DNA of 64,000 nucleotides. Source: Tubiluchus corallicola (lineage: Eukaryota > Priapulida > Priapulimorpha > Priapulimorphida > Tubiluchidae). The first letter of the stretch is position 1. Each line of letters opens with the position of its first letter. The translations under genes were made by a program, and so were the position numbers. Where the stretch lies: NCBI GenBank assembly GCA_030141605.1, contig JAQGDQ010000033.1, forward strand, positions 372,001 to 436,000. The letters run 5' to 3'. The notes under the pieces were generated by a model that worked only from the letters and a program-made list of their open reading frames with translations, searched no databases and was not told where the DNA came from. Positions 1-12,377 of the stretch are shown piece by piece.

Positions 1-1370
1 AAGCAAGGTTTACATACTGGCATGCACACATAAAAACACTATCTGCATTTACTCCAAAAGATAATCTGTCCTGAAACCGACAGTTGAAGTACTCGAAACA
101 ATTTTGCAGCCAGAAATTTCAGCTTTGTCATTTTATTAAGAGCAGAATCAGTGACTTCCTGACATACATATTTTTCAAGAAACAAGGCAATTTACACATA
201 TCACATGCAAAAATATCGTAACATTTATTGATTAATTTTCTGGTTGGTTTTATACCCCTACTGACAGGACATCTAGGAAAAGTGTGCAACATTGTATTGA
301 CAATGTTTCTGATGTCCAAGGTAAGCAGAACAAATACAATTATAGATTTTGTATAAACTATTCCCCTAAAAATACAGTAATCTATGGATAATTCGAGCAT
401 CTCGGGTACCAGAAATTTGTTTGAGTTAAGCGATAGTACACGACAGATGTTCGTAAGAAAACAAGATTGGGTCATTCATCAACGTTCACCAATACACTAC
501 AGCCTGTCAAAATTACAAACTGAAACTTTAGTCAAATATCAGATAACACTTTTTTATGAATAATCAAAAATAAAATGTGTAGTCCTCCTCTATTGTAGTC
601 TGGGTAGCATGGTTAATAGAATTCGGCAATAATAATATTGTGATCTACATTAAACCACGTTCTTTAAGCCGTATTGCATACAGCGTTATACTAAGGTAAT
701 ATAGGAAGTCAGCATTTTTGGTGAAACTAGCAGTTCAAATCGTAATGTGGTGCATACTTTTGCGTATGATTTCTCGCTTGGGCAGCTGTTCAAGATAGAT
801 GAGGTAATTTCAATCAAATTCTTAAGAATTGTACCTGGAATTCGGTTCAAGTTACGTGATAATTCGAGTTATACGTAGTTTATTGTACTGAATTTGGTAA
901 TGTACTAAGTTAAAAATATAGAGTTTGCAATTGCTTTAAGCATCAGAAACAAATCCATTCTACCAAATCTGTCAGAGCTGAATGATATTCCAGATTACAC
1001 AGTACTGAATTATGCAGAGTCTGCTGTATTAAATTAAAAATGACCTTAATAATGCATGTGCAACAGATCGCAGACTCATGACACTTCTGTTAACAGTTAA
1101 CTCAATTATCAATTCCTTCCAAAGAAAAGTGATAGTAACAGTAAGCTGAATAATGATGGGAAGAAGTAAGAAATCAGATGTTTTACTACTTTTAAAATTT
1201 AAAGAGCTAAATCACATTACTGTGAATAAACAGTACAGTTAGTGAGCACAATAAGCCGAGGAACCTATTCATAAATAACATACTAATGATAACATAAATT
1301 ACACCAAACTATATAGAAATGCATAGAACTGTAAAGACCATGTTTAATATATATGTTGACAAATGCTTAC
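1..1370. other. Probable DDX18 intron (no gene seen)
   Basis: The DDX18 exon ending at 1371 closes with a good donor (GTAAGC, minus strand), and the next helicase block expected for this family is not visible here. I read this stretch as the start of an intron running off the left edge. It is AT-rich. The 115-codon open frame at 128-475 (minus) resembles no known family. Confidence 0.6.
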
Positions 1371-4300
1371 ATGAATGGCACGGACAGGCAAGTCTATATA
1401 ATTCAGCAATTCATAGTGGTACTTGACAGACATACAAGACGAAAGAAAAACCATAACTTTCTTCTTTCGGTTCTTCTTTAAAAAAGTAAATAACAGAAGA
1501 AATCTTTTTTCTGATGGGCAAACTACATAGCCCTGAAAAGCAGAAATTATATTAGCAATGCCTAATGTATAAAAGAAATATAGATTAACTTATTAAAACA
1601 ATGTAATATATAATCTTTATGATTATGCAGTATAAAAACGAATATTATGTAAAATGTCATCAGAGCAATGTACTGTACTTTTCAGGAAAGGACGGCAAGT
1701 TTGTAAGAAAAATAAATAGCAATTGTACAGACACAAAAAAGAAAAGCAAACAGAAATTTGTAAATTCTAGGTAAAAACCTTTATGTATTCTCATTAAAAA
1801 CTTTATGAACACTTCCCAAATTTCACTGTTAATAGTTAATCAAATAGCCAAACATGCACTACAAAGATTAAAAGTTAAAAGTGGGAAATAATATTGCATA
1901 ATCAACTGTGGATCATATGCAGACAGTAAACAGCCTAATGATGTGCAAAGAGAGTCTCACTTGTTCCAGACCATCCACAGTGGCCATTTCCCTGTCATCA
2001 TCAACTCCTACATAAAGAGGTTCCTTTTTAAGAGCAATTCGTGCCAAGTCTTCAGTTTTCCTCGTCTGCGTAGCTGAAAATAACATCGTTTGCCTTCGTT
2101 CTAAAACAAAAGTAGAAAGTTGCTAGAATGATATTATTCTTGGCTTATCGAGAGAAACTTTGGTAAACATTTATCTCACTTAGCTAATGACAGTCGATGA
2201 GCAGGAGACAGGCATATGATAGAAGGACTGAACATGTGAATGAGGCTATAACAGGCATTACAGGCATATCTATTAAGGTTTATAGCTTCTTAAGGAAAAC
2301 CGGACGATTGTTGAGACTCAATCTCATTTTAATTTATTGCCCAAAATATACATTTTCTTGCCTAAAAAGTTAGCAATTTTTCTTATATTTGAATAATTAG
2401 CTTAGAAAGTTAATTAATGGCAACCGAACACAGCTATTGCTTACGTCAGAAACTAACCACAGTTTATGCAATGGCAGGCATCTTCTCTTGCGCGTCAAGC
2501 ACATTTGCATAAGTGTTACAGCTTAAAATGCGATGTCACGAAAATGTTTATGTCATATGACATCAGAAACTAACACTGCAGTTCGTGATCATGGTTACCA
2601 TGGTACCGCTTTCGATTTGTCGGCCACTCGAATGTGACAAAAGGCGCCATTCCCAATGTTAGTAGATTCAATGAGCCGTGCATAGATTTGAAAGTTTAAT
2701 GAAATTTGAGTATCTGAGGTAATTATTATTTAATCTAACTATCGATTTAAAAAGGGGTATTGTAGTTTTCAGTATTTTACAGCATTCTTTATTCTGAACT
2801 AATGTTTACACAATCGTCCGGTTTTGCTTTAAGTAAAAAGACTATCTATAAAAATGTAGAAAAATTATAAAAATAACGGTCGGCAGTATAATTGTGAATG
2901 TCTCAAGCATGTAGCAAATACAGCATTTATCAGTGTAGAGAAGTCGTTGTGAAGGACAGAGAAATTACATTTAATCTGTAGCTAGTTTATAATTTCGTAT
3001 AGTAATTATTGTCATAGATTAATGATTTCTATCAAACTGTTAGTTTATTCCGAAAATAGTCATAGCTCACTCATGCAACATTTGACTCTGTGAGTTGGCT
3101 GTAACAAGACGTCAAGACATAGATGTGGAGTTCTTTATACATTCTATTTGTAGTTTTACACAACGATACATGTTACAGATGGCATTTTACTGTTATATCT
3201 TTTAAACAGAATAAGAACGTGAAACAAGCAAAAACATCGTATAGTTACAACATGAACTAACTTGGTAGAAGCTTCACTATCTGTTTCATTTCTTCTTCAA
3301 ACCCAACGTCCAGGCATCGGTCAGCTTCGTCGATAACCAAACACTGAAGATTCTTGTACATAAACTCTTGTGTATTCTAAAATAACAATTTTAATAATAA
3401 CTAAAATCTTATGAACAAAGTGGCTAGAAAATGCTACATAATATTGCAAGTGAATGCTTGCATATTTATACAAAGAATCCAACTACTAGTGCAATAAATA
3501 GCACTTAAGAAGTAAGTTTATCATGTTGTTATTATTTCGAAATGCTAACCTGCAAATGATCTAATAAACGCCCTGGTGTTGCAACAAGTATGTTGATCCC
3601 TTTTGCCAATTTGTCCTTTTCAGCTTGCCTATTACCTCCGCCCATCACCAAGCCATAAGTATGATGATGATACTTCAACAGCTCCTTCAAAACACCAAAC
3701 GTCTGCATAGAGAGTTCTCTTGTTGGAGAAATGACAATTATACCTGTTCCTGAAAATAAAACATATACTAATGATCAAGTAAGTCATATGCAACAAAAAA
3801 ACTTTCTCCAGAATTTATTTTAACAGCTGCTGTAAATTTGAAAAATTGCAGATAACATAAAAATGCACTCAGAATAATACAAAATAACAGAAAATACTGA
3901 CAACATGCTGTTTTTGAGACAACCAGTACACTACACTGCAACAACAGCCAGCACGCCATTAGTATTTTCTCTTGTGTAACATTATTAGTACCTAAGAGGC
4001 TCTACTTTTCTCCTGCTACTTAATGAGGTTCCACTTTTCTCCTGCTAAGTTTACTTCTATGATTACAAAAAGTCTTAGGAGAGTACACTTTTCATCCTGA
4101 GACTCGAATTTCCAGAAGATTTACTCCAAATTTAGGTTTATTTTTACCAAACTTGACACTTCATCATTTTGTACATGAAGTACAGTAGCAAATAATAAGT
4201 CAGTCACTTTACCATTTCTTGGCATGAACTTGAGCTTGTGCATCAGTTCTATGGCTGGTATGAGAAATGCCAATGTTTTGCCACTACCTGTTCTTGCAGA

Positions 4301-7300
4301 TGCTAATAGATCTCTGAAATAAAATGTGAACTGCTACACATCATAGTCACGTAGCGATGACCAGCAAATCTTTAAGAAAGAAACTTTTGAATTTAAATTT
4401 AAGTGTCACTTTATATCTGGTTCACATGTGCTTTTAATTTCTTTCAAATGTAGTCTGATTTCATTAAAAGCTGTGCAATAATCTGCTATGCTTCAGTGTT
4501 TCAAGAGCTGATAACAGTGATTTAGCAATTACTCACAGTCAATCTAAAAATAATCACTGTTTTCAGTGGGCAGTGGTTCTTAAACTACTATGGCCATAAA
4601 TGCACTACAAAACACAATAAGTTTTTACAAGGTCTGTTAATACGAAGCTAACCAAAGGTCAAGACTTAGAAGAATCAATGTTTTTCACCAGTAATTTATT
4701 TCCTTTTCAAAAAATTCTATATCATAAATTTTCAAAGAGCAAAAAACACCAAAGAATTAACTAATTAAACAAAATGTTTAATATGCATGGTGTGGATCTC
4801 TGCAATTTACTCCAGCCGTCAATATTTCTTTATATTGTACAAGCTTACCTTCCTTTTAACAAATGTGGAATTGTTTTTGCTTGAATCTCTGTCATATGTG
4901 TAAAACCCATGTCAGCTACACCCTTTAAGGTATCATCTGCAACACGATTCTGCAGATACGCAAATGCTGTATTTGTCAATATACCCATACTTGAACCTGG
5001 TACTGTTTGACAAAAACAAATCTTTTCATTACATAACATTACACGACATTATTTTCACTATACCTTTAGATTTTTCAAGCAAAAATTTTTGTTACTACAA
5101 TGATTCTGGTCATTAAAAGTATTGTGAACTGTTTAATTGGATTAAGTCACCTGAACAATATTACACATGTGCTATATAAAAATTACTCAGCCACCTGGAC
5201 TGGCTAATGCATCCTTTGATAAGATGAAGTGGTCCTTAATGTAAGGATGACGCATTCTTAAAATTCTGGAACTGTAAATATCAGAATATGTATCAGAGAT
5301 GCACCAGATCCAGTTTTGCCAATCTTTCTCGGCAAGTTCAGACCAAATCTGGATATTACTCTATCTACTTATTAAGAGTAACTTCTATCAAGATCAGATT
5401 GACTAATGTGACAGGCTATGGATTTATGGATCTTATACGATAGACATTGAACAATTCTAACATTTTTTTCAAAAGTGCTGACAACTATAGTTCTACTAAT
5501 TGATCGCAAACTAAGTTAAGACATTGGACACAAATTTTTGAAAACGACACACACACTATAAATTAACTGTAATAAATGGTTACTGTAATAACTGCTAAAG
5601 GTAGCATAAAACTAATACATGATTGCTCATCTGCTATTTCATTTTTCTCCTGTTCATTTGAGAAGGATTCTTCTGCTTCGACTTTCACATTGTCTTCACT
5701 TTGCTTACTGGCAACACCAAACTCTTTTTGTTCTGCATCATTCTGTGAATCTAGTCTTCTATCTTTTTCTGGCAGAGCAGCTAAATACAAAAATTAATAG
5801 AAAAATATCAGCTAGCGCAAAGGAGCAATACGTTCAAAATACAAATACTTTTTATCTTCAATCTTTTACAGATTTAAAATAATCCACAAAATTCTAGCTA
5901 TATTCCAACTTCCAAGACCTAGACACTTATTACAAGTATATGATTGATATATATATGTATGTTAATGATTAACCTTTACTTCAAGATACACCAATGATAC
6001 ATGCCAATATTACACAAATTGTTTTCAACATCTGCTGGTTTAGTTTCACAAACTTACTTTTCCAAAAATTGATTTTAATTGACTAATAATTAAACAACTA
6101 ACAATTAACAATTCGTTATTTGATGATGAAGCATTCAAGTTTAGTTTCTTAGGATGCACATAAAATGCTGTAAAATTGCACTTATTATCAGTGGTTTTTC
6201 TCAGCCCTGATTCATTCTAGTTGGTGAATTAACGGATGTAAGAATCAGAAAGCTGATTCTTTTACCACTGCCTCTGGAACGAAATTTCTAGCTACAGTGA
6301 AAAACAGATTTCTAGATAACTTGTTGTCAAAAACAGCGTTACAGAAGAGAGTTAGAGTGAAAGTACTCAACACAGAAGTGCAAACCCATGCATTCATTTG
6401 AAGTCACCATGGAAAAAATTTACTATTTTAACACTTTTTGACCTTGGCCTTTAAAACAAAAAGTAATGGGTTTCGAACTTCTTCCCAGAGCTATCCTGTG
6501 AAAAATTTAATGATTATAACTTCATCCAAACACTTTATCCAGACATACAAATACACAGACAGACAGACGCAAATGAACACCCTCGCTTTGGCCAACCTGT
6601 GCTCTTACACTATTGCAGTGGGTACTAGTTGCTAGTGTACATAAAATTAGTCCCAGGAAATGTGAAATTAAGGAGCACCATTTGGCAACTAAAGCAGGGC
6701 AGGAAAAATATATAAGAAATCTTTCGCAATTTCCACCTGGATAAAATTTCAACCATTTTAACTGGTCAAACAGAATTCGCTTGATATGTTCATAGCTGCT
6801 CAAAAACTATTTATGAACATGTTTCCCAAGTATATATATAAAGAGGAGTAAAATGGCCAGCTAACCGTATAATTGCATTATTTACCAGTGTGCTTACACA
6901 CGAAAATTTTTTGTACATACTTACACGCGTAAATTTTTTTTGTACATTCTTATATTGTGGAAAGCAAGTGCTATAAATCAACATGAACATCAATTGTGTG
7001 TGGTTAAAGGTATTGCCTTAGAACTTTCTTTTTTGCAGCTTTCTCATACTTATCAGTACAAGATGCAACAAACTGGTAGTATAAGCACAGGAGATCACTA
7101 TTCATTGTGACACTCACCTTACGTATATCCAATATGGGCAAAAACTGATGTTGTTATCAAATGATTTCTGCTGAAGAAAAGATTTTCTTATGACCCAGAG
7201 CTCTGTTATTCACAACAGCTGCAGCCTTTGGGCTACAGGACCATTGCAGAAAAAATTGCTAAACTTCCTGAAGTTTATTTGTACCGACATTCAGCGACAG

Positions 7301-7630
7301 CTATTGCAGTAATATATATATACCTATAATAATAATTTTACTCAAAGCTCTGTCTGAAGGTTGACAATGCATTTGTAAAGAAGACCAAAATATGGTAATG
7401 CACCGTAAAATTATAGGCTACACATTACAAAATGTAACAGAGCCATGGTGTGAAATACAGTGCACACGAAACTCAACAGTTTTGATTAATAGTACAACTA
7501 CATTGCTTGAATTAAGTTTTGTTACTGATTACTCAAAACGACAAAAGCTACAGGGCCTACCAGTAAACTCACCAGAATATTCGCTTAATTTTTTGCGTTT
7601 TCCACTTCGCTTTTTAAAATTTTTGTCCAT
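1371..7630 (-). CDS. DDX18: DEAD-box RNA helicase DDX18/Has1, 5' eight coding exons (3' end outside window)
   Basis: Nucleolar ATP-dependent RNA helicase of the DDX18/Has1 family, which acts in 60S ribosome assembly. Exons, minus strand: 7630-7573, 5780-5619, 5002-4849, 4313-4213, 3749-3550, 3376-3262, 2100-1961, 1532-1371. All junctions are GT-AG and phases agree, giving 364 codons. The start at 7630 opens a lysine/arginine-rich N-terminus; exon 2 is acidic. Then come the Q-motif region (GFTHMTEIQ), motif I GSGKT (about residues 134-138), motif Ia SPTREL (166-171), [12 protein letters not shown] (241-244), SAT (272-274) and, in the last exon seen, the start of the second RecA domain ([19 protein letters not shown]), all in the DDX18 wording. 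Motifs V and VI (ARGLDIPEVDW, HRVGRTAR in the family) must lie beyond the left edge. Introns are 0.4 to 1.8 kb. Seen: exons and motifs; known: family role; inferred: function here. Confidence 0.95.
5781..7572 (-). other. DDX18 intron 1
   Basis: A 1.8-kb AT-rich intron between the short first coding exon (donor GTGAGT) and the acidic second exon. Both strands show only short open frames without recognisable domains. Confidence 0.8.
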
Positions 7631-7975
7631 TCTAATGTTGCCTAGTTAGTACACGCTTTTTGACTTAACTAAGTTAACTAAGTAAAATTAACTAAGCATC
7701 GAAACATTCGTGAAAGGTTGTCTAATGTCTATAGAAAATACACATGCTTTTGTCAAGTTATTGAGGTAGGAAATCTTCGCCAACCTTAAAAAACACTTAC
7801 AGAGCCATAGATAAACGTGTAGCACATCATGGTCCATATTCCTCAGCTACGAGCTAAGCCTAGCAGGCTAGAAGGTCATGTCAGCAACCAGCAACCTTCT
7901 ACTTTGGCTCCACCTTTTAAAAGGCTAAATCCACTTGTACTCAATTGTTAGAATGTACAAGTGAATGCAGTAAAT
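7631..7975. other. DDX18 upstream region
   Basis: Region 5' of the helicase start codon and before the LINE fragment. The promoter presumably lies here, but no TATA box or initiator could be assigned by eye. Confidence 0.4.
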
Positions 7976-9133
7976 TCTCAGACAGAGGGAAAGACGTTGA
8001 TATAATATAATTTTGTGGACTTTGCTAACGCTTTTGACCCTGTTGTACACTCTAAGTTATTATATAAATTAGTTGCGTACGGTATTTCTGGTGATCTGTT
8101 GTGATGGATTTCTGCATTTTTGTCTAATCGTAACCAGCGTGTACGTGCAGGTTCCAAGTTCTCTGAATACGTAATAGTTGTTTCAGGCACAGCCCGGGTT
8201 TCCATGTTAGGACCAATATTATTTGTACAGTATGTAAATAATTTGTCTGATAATTTTAACTCGGTCTTTGTCAAGTTATACGTTGATGATGTTAAACTTT
8301 TCGTAACATCTGATAGTAGTCAACGTATCCTCATTTTCAGTACGTACTAAATGACACGCCTTTACCAGTGAATACTAATTGTTGAGACTTGTGTATTACT
8401 GTGTGTTGAGACCTAAAATTTTCAATTTACTGTACTGAGCAGTCGGTAAAACTTTTAAAGCAGCAAATATGATTTTTCGTTGCTTTGTTACGAAAACATT
8501 GACGCTCTTTTAGCATCGTAAAAGTCATTCGCTAGACCTTTGTTGGAATATTACACCACTGTCCACTGTATGAAATTCTCATAATGTTACTATGATTGAT
8601 AAAATCGAGCGAGTACAAAGACATGTCACAAAGCGGTTATATGCGAAATTTGTCTTAACTTATGTTAATTATTTTAGTATACTAGACCATTTGAAACTAC
8701 AGGCTCTTGAAACCAGATGTTTTATTTTTGATATGAAATTGGTGTACAAAATTTGTCATGCACTTATAGATCTAAGTTTTAACGATTTTTTACCTACGCA
8801 CCTAGTCCCGGATTAAGGGGCCATAGTTACAAGTTGTATAAAAATTGTTGTTTATTGATGTTTTTAAATATTCTTTTGCAAACAGGATGATCGATATGTG
8901 GAAAAGTTTGCTGTCATAGATTGTTAATGCTAACAACTTACGTTCTTTTTCATTTAAACTACTTATGTTTGCTTTTAATCCTTTTTGTAAATTTAATAGA
9001 AATAACTAATTAATGTGAGCCCCCGTAAGTGCATTCGTGCCTGGTGGCTTTCTCCCTTCCTAAAACATTAGCAAGATTTTATTGTACATGTGCAATTCTG
9101 TATTTTGACTGAATAAATCTAATCTAATCTTAC
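7975..9133 (+). mobile_element. 5'-truncated non-LTR retrotransposon (CR1/jockey-like LINE), RT C-terminal part plus 3' end
   Basis: Decayed LINE copy. About 8017-8100 encodes VDFANAFDPV and KLLYKLVAYGISG, the reverse transcriptase motif-A region; a TGA interrupts it. 8130-8340 carries the GPILF block and the catalytic box as YVDDV (usual form YADD). About 8590-8816 carries the downstream helical region with VQRHVTKRL and LVYKICHALID, as in CR1/jockey-type enzymes. The 3' end is a run of TCTAATCTAATCT-type short repeats after an AATAAA near 9110-9130, the usual tail of this group. The 5' part is missing and several stops and frameshifts make it inactive. Confidence 0.85.
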
Positions 9134-9785
9134 CGAAGAATGCCTGCACACCATGATCGCTGTTCATTCACTCAATTCCTTCTCTAATCATTAATGCAAT
9201 TACAAATATAAAGTTAATTTTTCTTGCGATATTTGATGAGGTTTTAGTCTAGCTTCTTGAGAAGTTTTGAAACAGATGACAGTCATGTTTACATTAAGAG
9301 CTGGTTTTTATGGTTCCAAATTTGTTAGTTCTGTTTACTCTGCTAAAAATGATGGAAATCGGTGTTACCGACAATCATATAATTGGAATATTTTGTTAAC
9401 TTTGGGTCAAGTACCAAGGAAAGGTAAGACAATTAAAGGATAAAAAAGATAAAAATGTTTCGTTCACAATGCAAAACAACCATAATATACCGTACGAAGA
9501 TGACCTTATTTTAAATATAAATTAGAAAATATTGTGAGGCGGACCAATAGCGTGACCAGGACCGAGAGTGGGAAAGAGCAAGCTATCTAGGCGTCTCCTA
9601 CAGCAATTACTACACAGTAATTTATGAAGCTTGAACAATTCATTACCTAGACCAGACATGAACAAGTACTTTTTACTAATATTTGTTTATTTGTTTCAAG
9701 CATCAAATAATTCATGTTATATATATATAATACTTTTTCTCTTCTTAATTCTTATTATTATTGAATGTCTTTCTATTTATCCATA
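9134..9785. other. Intergenic, nothing recognised
   Basis: AT-rich sequence between the LINE tail and the ATCC microsatellite. No convincing reading frame, RNA gene or element was seen. Confidence 0.5.
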
Positions 9786-9876
9786 TCTATCTATCTATCC
9801 ATCCATCCATCCATCCATCCATCCATCCATCCATCCATCCATCCATCCATCCATCCATCCATCCATCCATCCATCT
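9786..9876. repeat. (ATCC)n tetranucleotide microsatellite
   Basis: About 90 bp of pure ATCC units preceded by a few ATCT units. It explains the Ser-Ile-His-Pro run of the open frame at 9631-9906, which is not a gene. Confidence 0.98.
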
Positions 9877-10723
9877 AAAGAGAGTTGGAGTTGTTGTTCA
9901 ACATAGAAGCTGATGTTCCGAATTTGGCGTAACTGTGTTACATCACATCGCAGACCAACGTGTTTGACGTCAGTTATAGTCTAGTGAGTCTAACGTCTCA
10001 AGCTTTTAGGGAAAATAGTAGAGGAGAAAATAATTGAGAATGACAACTTAATTTTTAATGAACAGCATTAATTTGTTAAGTACTCGTGGGAAATGGATAG
10101 CATTATAATTATTATGACCAAGATAACATATTGCCACGCATTTAACGCCATAATATTATATTTGTTCGTTTCCATTGCACTTTCAAACTTATCGTTCATG
10201 CTTGCACAAATCGCGATATCTTTTGCGCAAACTGATTGGTTTATCTTTAATGACGCTTCCATTTTGGCCAAATATTTTTGAGTTACATGGGTACAAAGTC
10301 TGAAGATTTGGATTGTATAAAACTCAATGAATACGTATAAGATTATCCCATCAATTTTGTGTACTGTCATACCAGACACAGTACCTGTAAAACATTAAAT
10401 TACTTCACTGTTGTTCATAATGACGTTCACCGTTTGGCTGGTGCAGGAGCTCAAACTATGGAGCCTGTACGGCATCAAGATGCCACGACACATCATTCTA
10501 GCTTACATATTTCAAGCCAACTGGATTACACCACAAGTTCCCGCTGGATTGTAGCTGCTTGGAACAAAATATAATTTCGACAGAAAGAACAGCGTTGAAC
10601 AGCAAGTACTTATTGCTAATGATGACAGTTCGAAAATGGTTTGGTGCAATAACATTTGTTTCTTCTCGCAAGAGGGTATGCATATGGCAGATACTACGAG
10701 AAGTGAGCTGATACCACGGAGTT
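9877..10723. other. Intergenic, nothing recognised
   Basis: No supported gene. Open frames of 103 codons (10068-10379, minus) and 71 codons (10359-10574, plus) show no family resemblance. Confidence 0.45.
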
Positions 10724-10810
10724 CTGTTGTTGTTGTTGTTGTTGTTGTTGCTGCTGCTGCTGCTGCGACTACTACTACTACTACTACTACTACCACTACT
10801 ACTACTACTG
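10724..10810. repeat. Compound triplet microsatellite (GTT)n(GCT)n(ACT)n
   Basis: Three adjacent triplet runs change from GTT through GCT to ACT with almost no spacer, 5 kb from similar triplet arrays elsewhere in the window. Homopolymer-like open frames across it (poly-Val, poly-Ala, poly-Thr) are artefacts of the repeat. Confidence 0.97.
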
Positions 10811-10904
10811 TCTTCAAACAGGATGTGATTTCTCGATAAGATGTACTGTTTGGACGCCTACACAAAGACTGGCCACAATTACTAGAACAATTTTAATAAG
10901 GTCA

Positions 10905-10995
10905 TGGAACCCTTTTTGCTAACAACGAGTTTCGATGTTTGACATCCAGTGGACTTGGATGTAGACATAAAAGCCACACTAATGAGAATGGAACT
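10905..10995 (+). pseudogene. Scrap of a fourth phospholipid scramblase copy
   Basis: About 40 bp around 10945-10985 (starting CCAGTGGACTTGGATGTAGA) closely matches the C-terminal scramblase segment that encodes P-(L/I/V)-D-L-D-V-K-(I/V)-K-A-T-L in the two intact neighbours, including the TTTCCA before it in diverged form. No longer coding frame survives. It lies 590 bp upstream of the first intact gene and suggests an older member of the cluster. The match is short, so this is tentative. Confidence 0.5.
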
Positions 10996-11576
10996 ACTAT
11001 GTATACTGTGAAACTATGTTGCTGTTAAATCGCAATAAGACAGGTATAAGGCCTGCTTTGTGCAGGTGTAGACTAGCGGATTACTAGTTTGTCTGCGTTC
11101 TTAAAATTGTTCGTTGTAAACTTCGACTTAATTCATTAACAAACGACAGGTTGCTAAGTATAGTATATTATGTGAAATCCGTCACCAAATTAAAATAATT
11201 AATGGATTTTCAGCGATGTCGAATTTTAACCGGTGCAACAGGTGCGGCATCACTTATGATAATGGCGCTCGATGGCTGGACTTTGAACGTTCACATAATC
11301 AATCCTGTCATCGCGTGCACTCTACGCATAAATTTTGGTGTTGACTTTCTCAAGGTGCGGTTATAGGCTGACACCTATAATTATACCATACTATTCAATA
11401 TAAAAACTTTCTAACTGTAGTTAAATGATTGGAACTACTACCGACGAGCAATAGCAGTGTGTTTTGTAAACATTTTTGGGATTTAATCAGCAAGCAAATT
11501 CCAAGTTGGAATATACTATTTATAACGGATTAGTTCCTGGATCAAACTGTATTGTTGTCATAACTAATTAATTGAG
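10996..11576. other. Upstream region of the first scramblase gene
   Basis: Presumed promoter and 5' UTR of the scramblase at 11577. No motif could be assigned with confidence. Confidence 0.4.
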
Positions 11577-12314
11577 ATGTCTAAACCGCCAATTCAATGG
11601 ATGACTCTGCCTCAGTTTGATGGAACAGTGCCTTATTGCCCACCAGGTTTGGAATATCTTACACAATTGGACCAAGTGCTCGTTCATCAGCAAGTGGAAT
11701 TGCTAGAGGCTTTCACTGGTTTCGAGACGAGCAACAAGTATGCAGTTAAGAACAGCATGGGACAGCAAATGTATTTCGCCGTAGAAGACACAGATTGCTG
11801 CACTAGAAATTGTTGTGGGCCGTGTCGAGCATTTGACATGAAGATCATGGACAACACTGGGAACGAGGTTATCCACCTCTACCGCCCACTCAGATGCGAC
11901 AGTTGCTGGTGCCCTTGCTGTTTGCAGAAGATGGAAGTGACAGCTCCTCCTGGTACAGTAATTGGAAACATCGAACAGGAATGGTCCATCTTATACCCAA
12001 AGTACAAAATTCTAGACACATCAGAGAAGGTGGTGCTGACAGTTGAGGGACCTTTTTGCACATGGAGTTGTTGTGGAGATGTTACATTCGAAGTGAAGTC
12101 ACCTGATGGCAAACACCAGGTTGGTAAGATCACGAAGCAGTGGACGGGCTTTGTCAAAGAAACATTCACTGATGCGGATAACTTTGGTGTTTCTTTTCCC
12201 TTGGATTTGGATGTTAAGATTAAGGCCACTTTACTGGGCCTTACTTTTCTCATTGATTTTATGTTTTTTGAGAAAAGCCAGAACCAAGAAACCGACAGTC
12301 CAGGAATGTTTTAG
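11577..12314 (+). CDS. Phospholipid scramblase (PLSCR family), intronless copy A
   Basis: Membrane-associated scramblase-family protein, 245 aa; the family is linked to Ca2+-dependent phospholipid mixing across the plasma membrane and to signalling. The body runs from CPPGLEYL (about residues 21-28) through the conserved beta-barrel core. The palmitoylated cysteine cluster is CWCPCC (110-115); a segment GKITKQWTG (183-191) sits where human PLSCR1 has its nuclear-import signal; the Ca2+-binding loop is DADNFGVSFPLD (199-210); and the C-terminal membrane helix spans about 213-231. The long proline-rich N-terminus of human PLSCR1 is absent, as in short family members. The whole CDS is one exon, whereas vertebrate relatives have several, so a retrocopy origin is likely. 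An AATAAA lies 58 bp after the stop. Confidence 0.96.
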   Translation: MSKPPIQWMTLPQFDGTVPYCPPGLEYLTQLDQVLVHQQVELLEAFTGFETSNKYAVKNSMGQQMYFAVEDTDCCTRNCCGPCRAFDMKIMDNTGNEVIHLYRPLRCDSCWCPCCLQKMEVTAPPGTVIGNIEQEWSILYPKYKILDTSEKVVLTVEGPFCTWSCCGDVTFEVKSPDGKHQVGKITKQWTGFVKETFTDADNFGVSFPLDLDVKIKATLLGLTFLIDFMFFEKSQNQETDSPGMF

Positions 12315-12371
12315 TTAGAACTACTATAATCGGGTTTCATCATGCAGAGTTTATGTTAACCCCTTTAACGA

Positions 12372-12377
12372 AATAAA
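12372..12377 (+). terminator. Polyadenylation signal of scramblase A
   Basis: AATAAA 58 bp downstream of the stop codon at 12314, in a short AT-rich 3' UTR. Confidence 0.7.

Noticed and set aside
128-475. 115-codon minus-strand frame near the left edge
   Set aside because: No domain, no family resemblance and no link in phase to the DDX18 exon at 1371; the expected helicase motifs are absent.
9786-9876. CRISPR-like or satellite array
   Set aside because: Pure ATCC units without spacers; a simple microsatellite in a eukaryotic genome.
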